A DNA stretch of 64,000 bases from Craterostigma plantagineum. Taxonomy: Eukaryota; Streptophyta; Magnoliopsida; Lamiales; Linderniaceae. The notes beneath the pieces are model-generated. The model did not search any database. It was not told where the DNA came from and saw only the letters and a program-made list of their open reading frames with translations. Shown piece after piece: positions 34,601-46,535 of the stretch (the first letter of the stretch is position 1; each line of letters begins with the position of its first letter). The stretch lies in NCBI GenBank assembly GCA_027422505.1, contig JAPQWV010000017.1:17919501-17983500 (forward strand). The letters are read 5' to 3'. The translations under genes were made by a program, and so were the position numbers.

Positions 34601-35373
34601 AAGTGCTTGATGAGCATTGGGAGCCACCGCATGTAGGGAAGCAGTTTGTGACTCCCTTGGCGACTTCCCGATCTCGTCGTTGAATCATGGAGACGAGATC
34701 CGTCCATATTATGTCGGCGTAGTTGTACTTGTGGTTGTGGGCGATGCCGGTGAGGATGGTGAGGATTTGGTGGTTCCCACGGTCCTGGCCGGCATACTTC
34801 CCTGACATGCACTTGTTTATTAGGAGATATAACGTTCGCGAGGGTTGTGGTAGGTTGCGAGTGGTGACTTCACTGAGAACTAGTGGACCTTTCTTCTTCG
34901 TGTTCTCAGGTTGATAGAATCTGTCTATGTCCTCGATGAGTTGTTCGTGAGTTGGTAGTGGGTCGTATGGTGAATAGACAGGTAGTTGAAGCACTTCTTG
35001 GACAATTTTGCGAGTGAGGACCACAGTTTCTTGATCGATTTGGGCGGACAGTTTTAGCACGGTGGAGTGGTCCAGCTATCTGCAAGGTGTGCCAGAACTG
35101 TTGCAGGTAGATTTGAGCTTCTGGCTCGCCATGAGAGAGGGTGTGTCGGAGGGGATGCCCTTTGAGGATCTCTATGATAATGGGAGCATCGCACCGAAAA
35201 TTGTCTAAGTCCACCATGTGGTTGTTTGGTATCAGGGCAGCCCATTGACTTGTTGGGAAGACCTGCTCGATTGGTGGGACATAGGTTAGCGCATTGAGTT
35301 CTATGCGAGCGATGTCCCTTTGGAGTGCTGCTGCCTCAAGTGCTTCAATTGTTTCTTGATTTTTGCTGGTCAT
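31671..35373 (-). pseudogene. Large post-pol (env-like) ORF of Sirevirus-like element
   Basis: About 1230 codons read leftward, broken by few lesions. It opens at 35373 (MTSKNQETIEALEAAALQR), changes frame near 35060, again near 34690, has one in-frame TGA near 32767, and shifts once more near 31970. The N-terminal third contains AQIYLQQFWHTLQI, RTLYLLINKCMSGKYAGQD and YADIIWTDLVSMIQRR, a domain I recall from second ORFs of plant copia elements. A 400-residue Ser/Thr/Pro-rich middle follows (about 34400-33000). The C-terminal part has ICKVTDLRQESKGRVHYLV, LRLGDLYNMLESMK and KFSDGTLTIIQDKL, conserved in those same ORFs. No signal peptide or clear membrane helix is seen, so the label env-like is positional only. 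Function is unknown. Confidence 0.7.
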
Positions 35374-37597
35374 ATCTGTACTTGACAGTAATTATAACAT
35401 TATTAGTATGGATTAGATTGTGAGAACAGGGATGTGGGTGAAACAATAACAGGAGACATAAACGTGCCCGGAAAAAATAAAATTAAGATTAAAGCTAACT
35501 TAGAGTCCTTTTCCCAATACTTAGAAAATTTTTGGATTGAAAGTATTCATGTGATGTGAGACAATTTAGGAATTCATACGAAATTTTTCCTACACTTAGA
35601 AAATTTTCAAGATTGAAGTTTCACATTTAGTGTAGAATTTCGCGTAGGTAAATTCAAGTTGTCCAAAAATTTCCGCATGTGATGAGAAAATTTGCTAAGT
35701 ATAACACATAGTCATGTCGAGAAAATTTTCGCATTTTGTGTAAAATTTCGCATGTAATGAAAAATTTCGCAGATTATAACACGTACACATGTCGAGAAAG
35801 TTTTCGCATATTGTGTAAAATTTCGTATGCGCTGGAAAATTTCGCAGATTATAACACGTAGACATGTCGAGAAAGTTTTCGCATATTGTGTAAAATTTCG
35901 TATGCAGAGAAAATTTTCGCAAGTTGAGAAGTCTCGCAAGTTGTCCAAAATTTTCGCATGCTATGAGAAATTTCCCTGATTATCACACAAAGCCATGTCG
36001 AGAGAACATTTTCGCAGATTGAGTAAAATTTCGCAAGTATGGAAAATTTTCGCAAGTTAAGACATCTCGCAAGTTGTCCAAAATTTTCGCATGCTATGAG
36101 AAATTTCCCTGATTATCACACAAAGCCATGTCGAGAGAACATTTTCGCAGATTGAGTAAAATTTCGCAAGTATGGAAAATTTTCGCAAGTTAAGAAATCT
36201 CGCAAGTTGTCCAAATTTTTCGCATGTAATGAGAAAATTCGCTAATTATCATTCATAGACAAGTCGAGAGACATTTTCGCATATATCAAGGAAATTTCGC
36301 ACTCAGTCTATCCATGGAATTTTTCATATAAGGAAAAGTTTCGCAAGTCATGAAATTTCAAAGGATATCCAAAAATTTTCAGTTGAAATATTTTCTCAAA
36401 AGATATTAAGATTTTTCGCAAGCAGAGAAATTTTTCGCAAGTTACATGAAAGTTTCGCGGAGGGAAAAAGGCTTTGTGGATTGAGAATTTTTTTGGTTCA
36501 CTGTGGTTGCGAAATAGTGAAGATGCGAAAAGATGTAATATGACGTGAGGTGTATGAAGTTTCGCGGGGTATAACTTCACTGTTGCGGAGAAAAATTTAA
36601 CGTAAGGAAAACAAATTTCTCGGATGAAAGCTTTCGCGGGACTTCAGCCAATGTAGCAGCGAGAATTTTATAGCGCATGAAATTTCTCGGATAAAAGTTT
36701 TCGCGGGACCTTAGTCACTGTAGCAGCGAAAATTTAACGCAAGAGATTTCTCGGATAAAAACTTTCGCGGAAACTCACTGTAGCAGCGAAATCCATCGTT
36801 TGGAGTATTTTTTCTGAAACCTCGGCGAAGAACACTGTGTGAAAAATGTACGAAACGACTCAATGATTTTTGCCTTAGACCTATCTAAATTTTAACCAAA
36901 ATGCATCAATCTGGATTCAATCGACTCGAAATTGGATGGGCAATACAGATTTGGGGTTTTTAAACTCCAAAAACCTAACATGCATCCGATTTTAAGCCGA
37001 GAAAAAAAACTTTTAAACCTAAAAAAAATAACAGACGGTGCATATATAAAGCAAAACGAACGAGAAGCAGTTTATTTGCGATGTATTCATACCGAAAAGC
37101 TGATTTTGAGGACGGAGAATGCAGATAAACAGAGTTTGAAGACGGATTTGAAGACGACGACGACGCAAGAGGTTGAGAAATTTTCGAAGAGTAGGGTGCG
37201 AAAGTTTTGAATTTTTCTCGGGTATTTGTAAGATTGTGAAAAAGAGTTAAGTGTTTTGGGGTTTTGCGACTGTCCATGCGAGAATTAGAGTAAATGGCCG
37301 AAATTCGCGGGCTTGGTCAAAATTGAGTCCTGAGCTGAATTTCGCGGGCTTGGTCAAAATTTAAATTGGTCCAATTTTGACCCAGTTTGACCAAGAATTA
37401 AAATTTCCACCCAAAATTCAATTGGTCCAATTTTGACTTCATTTGACCAAAAATTTAAATTAAATTTCAGCCCCCCCTTTTTTTTAAGCAAAATCAGAAA
37501 CCCCCCCTTAATCGAAAACTCCCCCTTGAGAGGCATAATTTAGTGACACATAGAGAATGAAGTGAAGTGAAAAGACATATGTACACTTTATCAAAGT
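35374..37597. other. Repeat-rich spacer between pol and the post-pol ORF
   Basis: A noncoding 2.2-kb interval. From 35640 to 36800 it is built from TTTTCGC / TTTCGCGG words in several tandem layers (listed separately). From 36830 to 37300 it resembles the 5' leader at 44340-44780 in wording (CTCAACCAAAAT-type and GATTCAATCGACTCGA-type phrases). 37300-37530 contains repeated AATTGGTCCAATTTTGACC. A TATATAAA word occurs at 37042 on the plus strand. Confidence 0.6.
35640..36800. repeat. Multi-layer tandem repeats rich in TTTCGC
   Basis: Three layers can be seen. At 35700-35900 a 64-66 bp unit (GAGAAARTTTTCGCATNTTGTG) occurs three times. At about 35912-36190 a 134-bp unit containing CACAAAGCCATGTCGAGAGAAC is repeated almost exactly, with a third diverged copy to 36300. 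At 36609-36796 a unit of about 65-70 bp (TTTCTCGGATAAAA, then CTGTAGCAGCGAAA) occurs three times. Similar words recur in the 5' leader at 44080-44340. Confidence 0.8.
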
Positions 37598-40500
37598 TCA
37601 TGTAGGGTCGATTGAACACAACGGAATATTCAACATGCCCAACATAGTCACAAGGTGTTGGAATCGTTTGACATCCAACGGTTTTGTGAAAATGTCGGCT
37701 AGTTGATTTTCGGTAGTGACGTAGTGCAATTCAATCGTCCCTTGTTCGACATGTTCTTTGATGAAGTGGTGACGGATATCTATGTGTTTCGTTCTCGAGT
37801 GATGTACCGGATTACTCGTCATCGCAATCGCACTCTTCGAGTCACAATAAATGGGAATTTTATTAACATGAAAATTAAAATCTCGAAGTTGGGTTCTCAT
37901 CCACAAAAGCTGTGAACAACAACTAGCGGCGGCGACATATTCTGCCTCCGTCGACGAAGTTGAGACACAGTTTTGTTTTCGAGAAGACCAACTCACGAGT
38001 TTACCGCCCAAGAAGTGTGCAGCTCCAGAGGTGCTTTTTCGATCCATCTTGCATCCTGCGTAATCCGAGTCAGAGAATCCAACCAGCTTGAAGTCCGATT
38101 GAGTGGGGTACCACAAACCCAGATTGGGTGTTCCTTTGAGATAGCGGAGAATCCTTTTGACAGCAGTGAAATGTGATCCTTTGGTGTAGCGTGAAAACGA
38201 GCGCAGATTCCTGTCGAGAGAACGATATCAGGTCGACTAGCAGTGAGGTACAGAAGAGATCCTATTATCCCACGATAGACGGTTTGGTCAACGGGAGCAC
38301 CAGATGGGTCCGCGTCGGGTCGGCCAGAGGGAGACATAGGTGTAGCAGCAGTCTTAGCATCCTTCATTCCATATTTCTCGAGGATGTCATGGATGTATTT
38401 GGACTGGTTGATGAAGATTCCGTCGGGGAGTTGCTTTACTTGAAGACCAAGAAAGAAATTCAGCTCGCCCATCATACTCATTTCAAACTTCTCTTTCATC
38501 AATTCTGCAAACTCTTCACATAGTTGTGGTTTAGTCGATCCAAAAATGATGTCATCGACATATATCTGCACAATCATGATGTTCGACCCACTCCGCTTTG
38601 TGAAGAGAGTTGTATCCAGAGATCCTTTCTTGAAACCAGACTGAACAAGAAAGTCTGAAGGGACGTCGTACCAAGCTCGGGGAGCCTGTTTTAGTCCGTA
38701 GAGGGCCTTGTAGAGTCGATATACGTGATGAGGAAACTCTTCGCTAAAGAACCCTTCCGGTTAATCAACGTACATTTCTTCTTTGAGAAATCCATTCAGA
38801 AATGCAGTCTTCACGTCCATTTGGTAAACTTTAAAGTTCTTGTGAGCAGCAAAGGCGAGAAAAATTCGTATTGCTTCGATCCTGGCGACGGGGGCGAAAG
38901 TTTCATCGTAGTCGATGCCTTCTTGTTGGTTGTACCCCTTAGCCACAAGTCTTGCTTTATTGCGGATGACAACACCGTCTTCATCCTTTTTGTTCTTGAA
39001 GATCCACTTCGTGCCGATAATGGATCTGTTGTGAGGGCGTGGTACGAGTTCCCAGACTTGTAAACGTTCAAACTGATTTATTTCCTCCTGCATTGCAATC
39101 AGCCAATCAGGATCATTGCGAGCTTCAGCTACTCGTGATGGTTCGGCTTGACTGAGGTAGCAAGCGAACAGACTTTCATTCATCGTAGCCGAACGCGTCG
39201 AAACACCGGATGTGGGATCCCCAATAATCTGATCGGTAGGATGAGAGCGAGCCCAAAGTGGTATATTGGTCTGTGAGGAGCTGGCCGCATTTGTATCGAT
39301 TGGAGGCTCATTAGATTGGGTCCGGTGTCCGAAGAAGAGATCTCAACCGTAGTAAATTGAGAAGGTTCAGCATCAGGATCAGCAATGTTCCCAGGGTTGT
39401 GTAAAATGTCGTCTTCGTTGAGATTGAGATCATCCAAGTTTGGCGGGACGACATCATTGCGATAGCTGGTGATGTAGGTGGGGTGGGTGCAGCGGTAGTT
39501 TGAGTGGTGGCAACGGGAGTCTTGGGGACTGGATAGAAGTACTCGAAGAGTAGATCGAGTTCCAGTTCACCAGAATTGCCCTCAGATGAGGAAGTTCCCG
39601 TCGTTGAAGGTTGACCTTTTGTCAACGACTGTAGAAGATCTGGTTCTGGACTGATATGAGCAGAAGCCATGAGGTCACCTTCGCTTTCGTCAAATGTGAC
39701 ATTTGTGCTCTCTATTACTGATCGTTTCTCCCTAAGATAGACTCTGTATGCCTTCGAGTTCAGCGAATATCCAACAAAGATTCCTTCAATTGCTTTTGGA
39801 TCAAGCTTCCCAAGATGTTGGCGATCATTGGCCACAAAACATCGCAACCGAAGACCCTTAGATAAGATATATCTCGAATACGACGGTTATTCAGCATCTC
39901 GTATGGGGTGCGGTTGAATCTCTTGTGGATGGAAGTTCGGTTCTGCGTGTAACAGGCCGTTTGAATAGCTTCGCCCCAAAGAGAGTGAGGAAGTCCGGAT
40001 TGGATGAGGAGAGTTCTAGCTGCTTCAACTAGTGTCCTATTCTTATGCTCAACGACACCATTCTGTTCTGGTGTCTTCACAGCTGAGAACTGCTGGGTGA
40101 TGCCCTGAGTAGCATAGAAATCACTGAGCTTCTTGTTCTTAAACTCAGTTCCATTGTCAGTTCTGATAATCAGAACCTTCTGTTGATGAAGAGTTTGGGA
40201 CGTAACAACAAACTCGATGATTAAATCAGGAACTTCATCCTTTGTGCGAACGAGTTTCGTCCATGTATAGCGTGAGAAGTCGTCGACAATCACAAGAATA
40301 TACCGTCTTCCTCCGAGTGTAGCCGTAGGCATTGGGCCACATAGATCCATGTGTAAGAGCTCACGGATGAGCTTAGAGGACGGTGTTTCCTTAGAGATGT
40401 GTGATGATCGCTTCATCTTCCCCAATTCACAGGCAGAGCAGAGATGTTCCTTATGATATGACACTTGGGGTAGACCGTTGACGAGTTTATTCTGACGCAG

Positions 40501-43500
40501 TTTGTTGATAGTCTTGAAATTGAGGTGTGAAAGACGCCGGTGCCATAGATCGTTCAACTTGGGTGCAGCACGGGAGAGAAGGCAAATTGGTCGAGAGGTT
40601 GTAAGATTGAGTACGTAGAGGTGAGATGTGCGTGTTCCAGAGAGAAGAGGTAGTCCCGAGGCATCGATAATGCTGCAGATGTCAGATTCGAAGAGAACCT
40701 TGTATCCTTTGTCGCAGAAACGGCCAATGCTGAAAAGATTGTAGCTCAAACCCTCGACGTAAGAGATGCCCTTAATCGTTAGTTTGTCATGGACGAGATC
40801 ACCAGTTCCGAGAATTGGTGCCATTTGACTGTTTCCGAAGGAGACCCTTCCGAGATAGCGCTCGGAGAAGTTGCTCAACAGCTCCTTGTTCCCCGTCATG
40901 TGTGTGGAGCAACCCGAGTCTAGGTACCACACATGACAGACTTGCAATCATTAGCAAACGTTGGGTCCCCGTTTACGAAGGGGACCTTGTTGTGATACAA
41001 GTAAACTTTTCATGCGCTTAACGGGAAATGTGGGGTCGAAATCAGGTTGTGTTGGACCTAATTTAGCTTTCCCTTTGTGATTTGTTTGATGAGGCGGGAT
41101 TACGGTTTTTCTAACCCATATTTACCTAACTTGCGCTTGCATATACGTTGTCTTATTCATGAATTGACGTGAGGGTTTTGGTTGTTGTTGTTGTCCTTCG
41201 GTATTAGCCGTCTTTTGTTTACGAGCAGTAGGTGACTTTGTATTCAGCGTTGGATGGCGTTTTCGCTTAACCGTGGCCGTAGATGATCTGGGAGAATGCA
41301 AGGGCATCGTAGAGGAGGTTTGCCTTTTTGGTCGGGGTGCTGCGTGTTCGTGTGCCTCATATTCATGAAAGCGTGGAAGAATAAAGTCATTGCAGCAACA
41401 CATAGACATTAGTTTGGCAAAGGAAAGATAAGTTTTGGCAGCATAATTGTCTACGTCCTTAAGATGTTGGGAATCAGTACATAGATTGGAAAGACAAATA
41501 TAGGATGGTCTTTTCTTCTTGTCATCGAAGAGTGGGTCCTCCTTTACTTCAAATGAACTCCCTTCCGGAGACGTCGAGCACACATTCCCTGTATCCATAG
41601 GAATACGAGAGTTAGTGTTTGAACAAGTTTCAGCTTCAGGAGTCATCTTCGCCGTCCTCTTACATTTACATGTTTGAGAATCGGGTACTTGACTTGATGT
41701 AGAGGGATTGTTTGTACTGTGAAATTGTTCTAGTGTAGAGATTTTGCTAAGTAGTTCATGTCGCTCCTTTGCGAAGGTCTTCCGCTCTTATTCTAGTGTT
41801 CGTTTTAGTTCTGCTATGAGCAGAAGTTTCTCTGGGATATAGGTGCAAGAGATCGCTTCTTGGAAAGCAATTTCCTGTTCTTTGGTTGGGAGTGGAGTTT
41901 CGACATCCTCCGAAAGTGAAGGTATCTTAGTCTTATCACTAGCATTCATTTTTGTGTAGTCATACGCGATTTCCACCCAATGAATGTTCTGTACCCTCTT
42001 TTCTTCCGAGATAACAATGGAGGATGATCTCACAAATGGCCTGAGTTGCGAGGGAGCACCATTTCTTGTTTGCAGGAATGCAGTGTTACACATGTTATAC
42101 CTTTTAACTGTTAGTGGTGTTGGTTTGCAATTGCTGGCCAGGCCGATTCCCCCCCGGGCGTTGTAGAATTCTGTATCAACTGGTTGGTTCAATAGGCATA
42201 AGATGCGTGCGTTTTCGTTTCTAAGGTGAAGTTGCTCTTCGAGTTCTTTCACCTTTCGGTACAGCCTAACTCTTTCCTTTGTAAGCAGTTCGTATTGGGA
42301 TGCCGTCAGAAGACGAGATGTTTCGCATGAACTGATGGCCAGTGTGGTTTCCTTAACCCTAGTCTCACTTTGTTTATTCTTGCTTTGCAGACGTTTGACT
42401 AACGCTTCAGAGGCCATTAGACGTTCGTTTACACAGGCGAGCTCTTCTACTTTTAAACTAAGTAAGGCATAGTTGTTTTCAAATTTTAGCTTAAGTTAAT
42501 CATAATCCCTAGCTTCTACGGTGGGTTTCTTAATGGTGTGCCGGTGATTAAACACATCATCGAGTTGCGAAATTCGTACCTCAGCCTCGGCGTTAGTAGG
42601 CGTCTTAGCGGCATTCTCTCCGGTGTTGACCATCTCCTCGTCCTCGTCATGTTCTACCAGCCTTGCCATGCAGCAATCTTCATCCTTAGGCTCCTCGTCT
42701 TCTGAAGTGTCGTTCACCCATTCAGCTTCTTCGGTGAGAAGAACTTTTCCACTTTCCATTTTGCGGGTCATTCTGGCCGTACGGTCGTAATAGCCAGAAT
42801 CCTTCACGCTTGGGGCATGGCATTCCTTGGCAAAGTGGCCCAACTTTCCACACTGAAAGCACTTCACAGACTTTTGAGGTGCGGATTCCTCCTCTTTCTT
42901 TATCGGCTTAGCTTCCTCCGTAGGGGTAGTCTTTTTGGTGCCGCTAAAGGTTCTTTGACGATTGGAGGAGGATGAGGACTTTTTCCCGATCTTCTTTGAG
43001 ACCATCTTTGTGAGCATTGCCAGTTGCTTACGTAGATCACGAACATCTTCATCAGATTCTGTATCAGCTTCGGATCCTGAAGAGGTGTCAGATACAACAA
43101 CTGGTAGCTTCCCTTTGTTCTGTTTGGGCTTAGAGGTGGAAGATCGTTCGGTAGTCTTGTTCGAGAGGAGGGCTAGCGGGTCGACTCGAGTGTTGGTGGA
43201 CTGAGGTTGCACGTAAGGAGCATAGGCTGACAGGCTGTCGTAGAGGGCATGGATGGAAGTGTTGGAGAGGTCATTACTCTGAATCATCATCACGGTTGCA
43301 TTGCCCCAATGTGGTTTGAGGCTACCAAGGAAGCGGTTGTTGATATCGAACTTGTCCCTAGAGATCTTGGCTTTCTTGAGTTCATTGATGACCTTAAAGT
43401 ATCGGAGGTACGTGTCATGCAGCTCCTCTCCTTCATAGGCCTGGAAATGTTCATACTGCGAGAGACATGCTGATTTCCTCCCCTGAGCACTCTCAGTTGT

Positions 43501-43931
43501 GCCTGCCATAATTTCTACGAGTTCATCCCATATTTCCTTGGCAGTTGTGCAGCACTCGATGTGAGCATAGACTTCGTTGCCCATAGCTTGGAAGAGGTAT
43601 CCTTTGGCAGTCTCATCGGCCTGAAGGCGAGCCTCTTCATCCTCATTAATGGGACCTCTTGGAGTGTGCGACGTTCATCCATGGGAGGGTTTGCGTTTGG
43701 CTGAGCAGGAATGATTGTCCAGAACTGTGCTGGACCGTTGAAGATGGAGTCCAGTAGGTATTGAGAGAGTGGGGCGCCTTTGTTGCTGATGAACGTGAGG
43801 AACCTGTTTGTCCATATGCTGTAATCGCCTTGTCGCAGCATCGGGGGTCTGGTGTCGGAGCCCACTGTTGAGATGTCGTTTGTGGCAGACATGGTTGCTG
43901 CAGTCGAATCGTCCGTGGTTTTGATCTTCAA
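37598..43931 (-). pseudogene. Gag-pol of Sirevirus-like copia element
   Basis: Gag begins at 43931 and, after a frame change near 43580, continues to 42496 with the CCHC knuckle CFQCGKLGHFAKEC and an acidic tail. In-frame stops near 42496, 41788 and 41122 interrupt a coiled-coil-like region (ELEEQLHLRNENARIL). Protease has VWYLDSGCSTHMTG near 40925. Integrase (to 39760) keeps HRRLSHLNF with CSACELG, VDDFSRYTW, RTDNGTEF and KTPEQNGVVEHKN. A linker shifts frame near 39840 and 39400. Reverse transcriptase (39183-37993) has [38 protein letters not shown] and VYVDDIIFGS. RNase H (38116-37598) has SDYAGCKMDRKSTSG, YCDSKSAIAMTSNPVHHS and QLADIFTKPLD. Motifs are well kept, the reading frame is not, so this copy is recent but dead. 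Confidence 0.85.
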
Positions 43932-44793
43932 TAGATAAGAAGGTTAGTGACGAACGAGATGAGAAAGATGAGTTTAACGAGTAGAGTTTGTGAAAAATCG
44001 TTTAAAGAATTTCTTAGAACTAAGTGAGCGTGTGCGATGGTCGATAATGTATGAAGGGAAAGTATATCTTGAAATTTGGAGAAGTTCTAGAAATTTAAAA
44101 ACGAGATTTGAGAAAAGATGGAGTTACACAGAGGTAATTTTGCGGTTTAGATCATTCTCGGAAAGAAATTTCTCGTATATAAAGTTTCTCGGATTTGAAG
44201 ATAGGCCGTTGCGAAAAAGAGAAAAAAAATGCAGTGTAAGTGAAATTTTCGCGGTTCAAGGTAAATTCTCGGAATCAAACTTCGCAGATGTGAAAATTTC
44301 GCGGACTTGAACGATTAAGCAAAAATTTTCGCGGTCAAGAACGAGCTTTCACTGTTCCATTGCTATCATGCGTTTTGCCAGAAAATCGTCCAGTTCTTGC
44401 TCAAATCTCAACCAAAATCGCTCAAACTTGATCCTAAACTTCAAAAATTTTTCCCTAAACATATAATCGACTGATTTGTTGGCTAAAAACAACAAAAAAC
44501 AGATCAAATCGACCAAAAACAGAGAATGGCCGAGATGTCCTTTTCTGAAGAATTTTTGCTTCGATCTTGCTCAAAACTCGTTAAAACTGATCCAAAAGTA
44601 TTCTAAAAACATTTTAGGCATAGAATTGATCTGGGGGAAGGTTTTAAACACAAAAACGAAGCATTAAAACCCCAAAACGAGTTCAAAATGCCCGAAAGTG
44701 ATTTTTGCCCAAAACACTTTTGATCTTTCTCGGAATCCAACGAAACTGGATTCAAATCAATGCAGATCGATCCAAGTTTGCTCTGATACCACT
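43932..44793 (-). other. 5' untranslated leader of Sirevirus-like element
   Basis: This lies between the primer-binding site (44780-44791) and the gag start at 43931 on the minus strand. It has no open frame of note and contains repeated TTTCTCGG and TTTTCGCGG words at 44080-44340 like those in the pol/post-pol spacer. Confidence 0.65.
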
Positions 44794-45091
44794 TGTTGGT
44801 CCCGATTGCACCAAACAAGGAATCAAAGAGGCTTTAATGGAATGAAAAGGGAGAGGTTCTTACCTTCAAGTGTGTGTATTGTGTGAAAAATAGGATAAGC
44901 CTTTTGATCTTTGATTACCTTTCAAATTGTGTTGGTAAAACCTTATATACCACATTAACCCTAGGTATATTAAGGCCCAAACACTAAAGATTTAAATAAT
45001 TACATTCTAGTCCAAAGCCCAAGCTACAAAGATAATTACAATATAAAACCCAAGACTTAAACTATTGACACAATCTATAAATATCCTAGCA
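44794..45091 (-). repeat. 5' LTR of Sirevirus-like element (298 bp)
   Basis: It is nearly identical to 31316-31612. The primer-binding site lies two bases inside it at 44780-44791. The 3-prime edge (CCTAGCA) carries one substitution relative to the other LTR (CCTAACA). Confidence 0.92.
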
Positions 45092-45096
45092 CAAAT

Positions 45097-46535
45097 TTCT
45101 TTACTTAATAAAAACATTGAAGAAATTTCGTCTTCAGTTAAAGATATTAAAAATCATCTTCTAAAAGATAAAACTGAACTTGGAACAGTTAATAAAGCCT
45201 CCGAGTGTTCAACCTCCTCCTGAAATTATTGATTTTAAATTAAAATCAATTCTTCATATCGAAAACCTACTTGAAGAAAAGTTTAAGAATCTTAAGCTTA
45301 ATACTTTAAGTGAAGAATTCGAAGATCAACTTGAAAATTCTGATAATATTAAAAACATATTTAATGAAGAAATAAATAAACTTAAGAAATATGCTGATAG
45401 GCCAATCCAAAGTAAATATTATTATCCTAGGCCAACTTCTTAAACATCTTGTTCGAAGAACAAGAATTTATGCTCAATAATTCATATAGTGGTAGAAGTA
45501 TATGTGAATGAAACTTAGACGGTTATACGGAAAGAAAAATTTCTAATATGATCCATAGGATGCTTATGTATAATACAATTTGCAAAGAGAATCATAATAG
45601 TGATAAAGTTGTAGCCAAAATGATCGTCGCTGGTTTTATTGGTCAGTTAAAAGGTTGGTGGGATAATTATTTAACCCAAAGAGAACAAGATAATATTTAT
45701 CAAACCATAAAATAAGAAAATGGTGAACAAGTTATAAACGTTGCTTATACACTATGTGTAAATATCATTGAACACTTCACAGGCCGATGGTCTGGTAATT
45801 CTGAAAATATAAGAACTCTTCTCCAAAATCTTAGGTGTAAAACTCTTACATTATTTAGATGGTATAAAGATACTTTCCTTAGCAGAGTCATGGAGCTCCC
45901 TGAGTCTAATAGTACTCACTCGAAATCCAAATTTATAGACGGCCTACCTTCACTCTTCGCAGAAAGAGTAAGGAATAACCTTAGGAAAGAATCGAGTATC
46001 GATTATAATTCATATACCTACGGTAAACTCATAGGAACCTGTATACAGGAAGGTTTATCTTTATGCAATGAAATAAAATTAAAAAAAAAAACAAGTCAAG
46101 AGACATTATCTAGATGAAAAGAAACAATTTGGAGAATTCTATGGACAATTTGGCATGGAAAACCCTTATATGAGCTAATCTCGTAAAGAACACAAAAATA
46201 AAAATATTCTTCTAAACAATACCAAAAAAAATATCGAAAATCTAAAAGAAGAGAACAAAAATTCTCAAAAGATAATAAACATTATCAATACAAAAATAAT
46301 TTCCCTCCTATTATTTGCCGAAAATGTGGTAAAGTTGATCACAAAGCAAAAACTTACTGGACTAAAAAGAAAATTAATAGTTTAGAAATCGACAATGTCC
46401 TAAAAGAAACATTATAAAAAGTTCTTTTAGAATCTGATAGTGAATCAGAGTCTTCCTCAAATAATAAAAATAATATCATTGAAGAAATCTCGTCAGAATC
46501 TGATGAATGCCAAAATTGTCAAATAGGAGGACAAC
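45097..46535 (+). pseudogene. Endogenous pararetrovirus fragment: pre-coat and coat region
   Basis: This is the continuation of 30569-31315 after the copia insertion. It encodes a coiled-coil-like stretch (NIEEISSSVKDIKNHLL; then FKLKSILHIENLLEEKF at 45180-45443), then the coat-protein region in broken frames (SNSTHSKSKFIDGLPSLFAE at 45890-46117), a CCHC knuckle at 46310-46360 with its third position changed (CRKCGKVDHKAKTYW), and an acidic tail. Multiple stops and frameshifts are present. It ends abruptly at about 46535, where sequence on the opposite strand begins. Confidence 0.75.

Larger units (their letters stand above)
31316..45091 (-). mobile_element. Large Sirevirus-like Ty1-copia retrotransposon, 13.8 kb
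   Basis: LTRs at 31316-31612 and 44794-45091 both begin TGTTGGTCCC on the plus strand and end CCTARCA. The flanks are an exact 5-bp duplication CAAAT at 31311-31315 and 45092-45096, which interrupts pararetroviral DNA. On the minus strand the 5' LTR is followed by TGGTATCAGAGC (44780-44791), matching initiator-Met tRNA, and the 3' LTR is preceded by AAAGGGGGAGAT. Gag-pol occupies 37598-43931. Beyond pol there is a 2.2-kb repeat-rich spacer and then a second, very large reading frame (31671-35373). A post-pol reading frame in a copia element is the Sirevirus/Maximus arrangement, but the LTRs are short for that group. Confidence 0.9.

Noticed and set aside
35695..36055. Minus-strand frames with repeated Asn/Phe/Leu/Arg peptides (RKFSLHTKFYTICENF)
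   Set aside because: They only translate the TTTCGC tandem repeats of the retrotransposon spacer.
35640..36800. CRISPR-like regular repeats
   Set aside because: Unit lengths vary, there are no unique spacers, and the region is inside a plant retrotransposon.
44794..45091. Independent short element repeated at 31316-31612
   Set aside because: The two copies are the LTR pair of one 13.8-kb copia element, shown by the CAAAT duplication, primer-binding site and purine tract.
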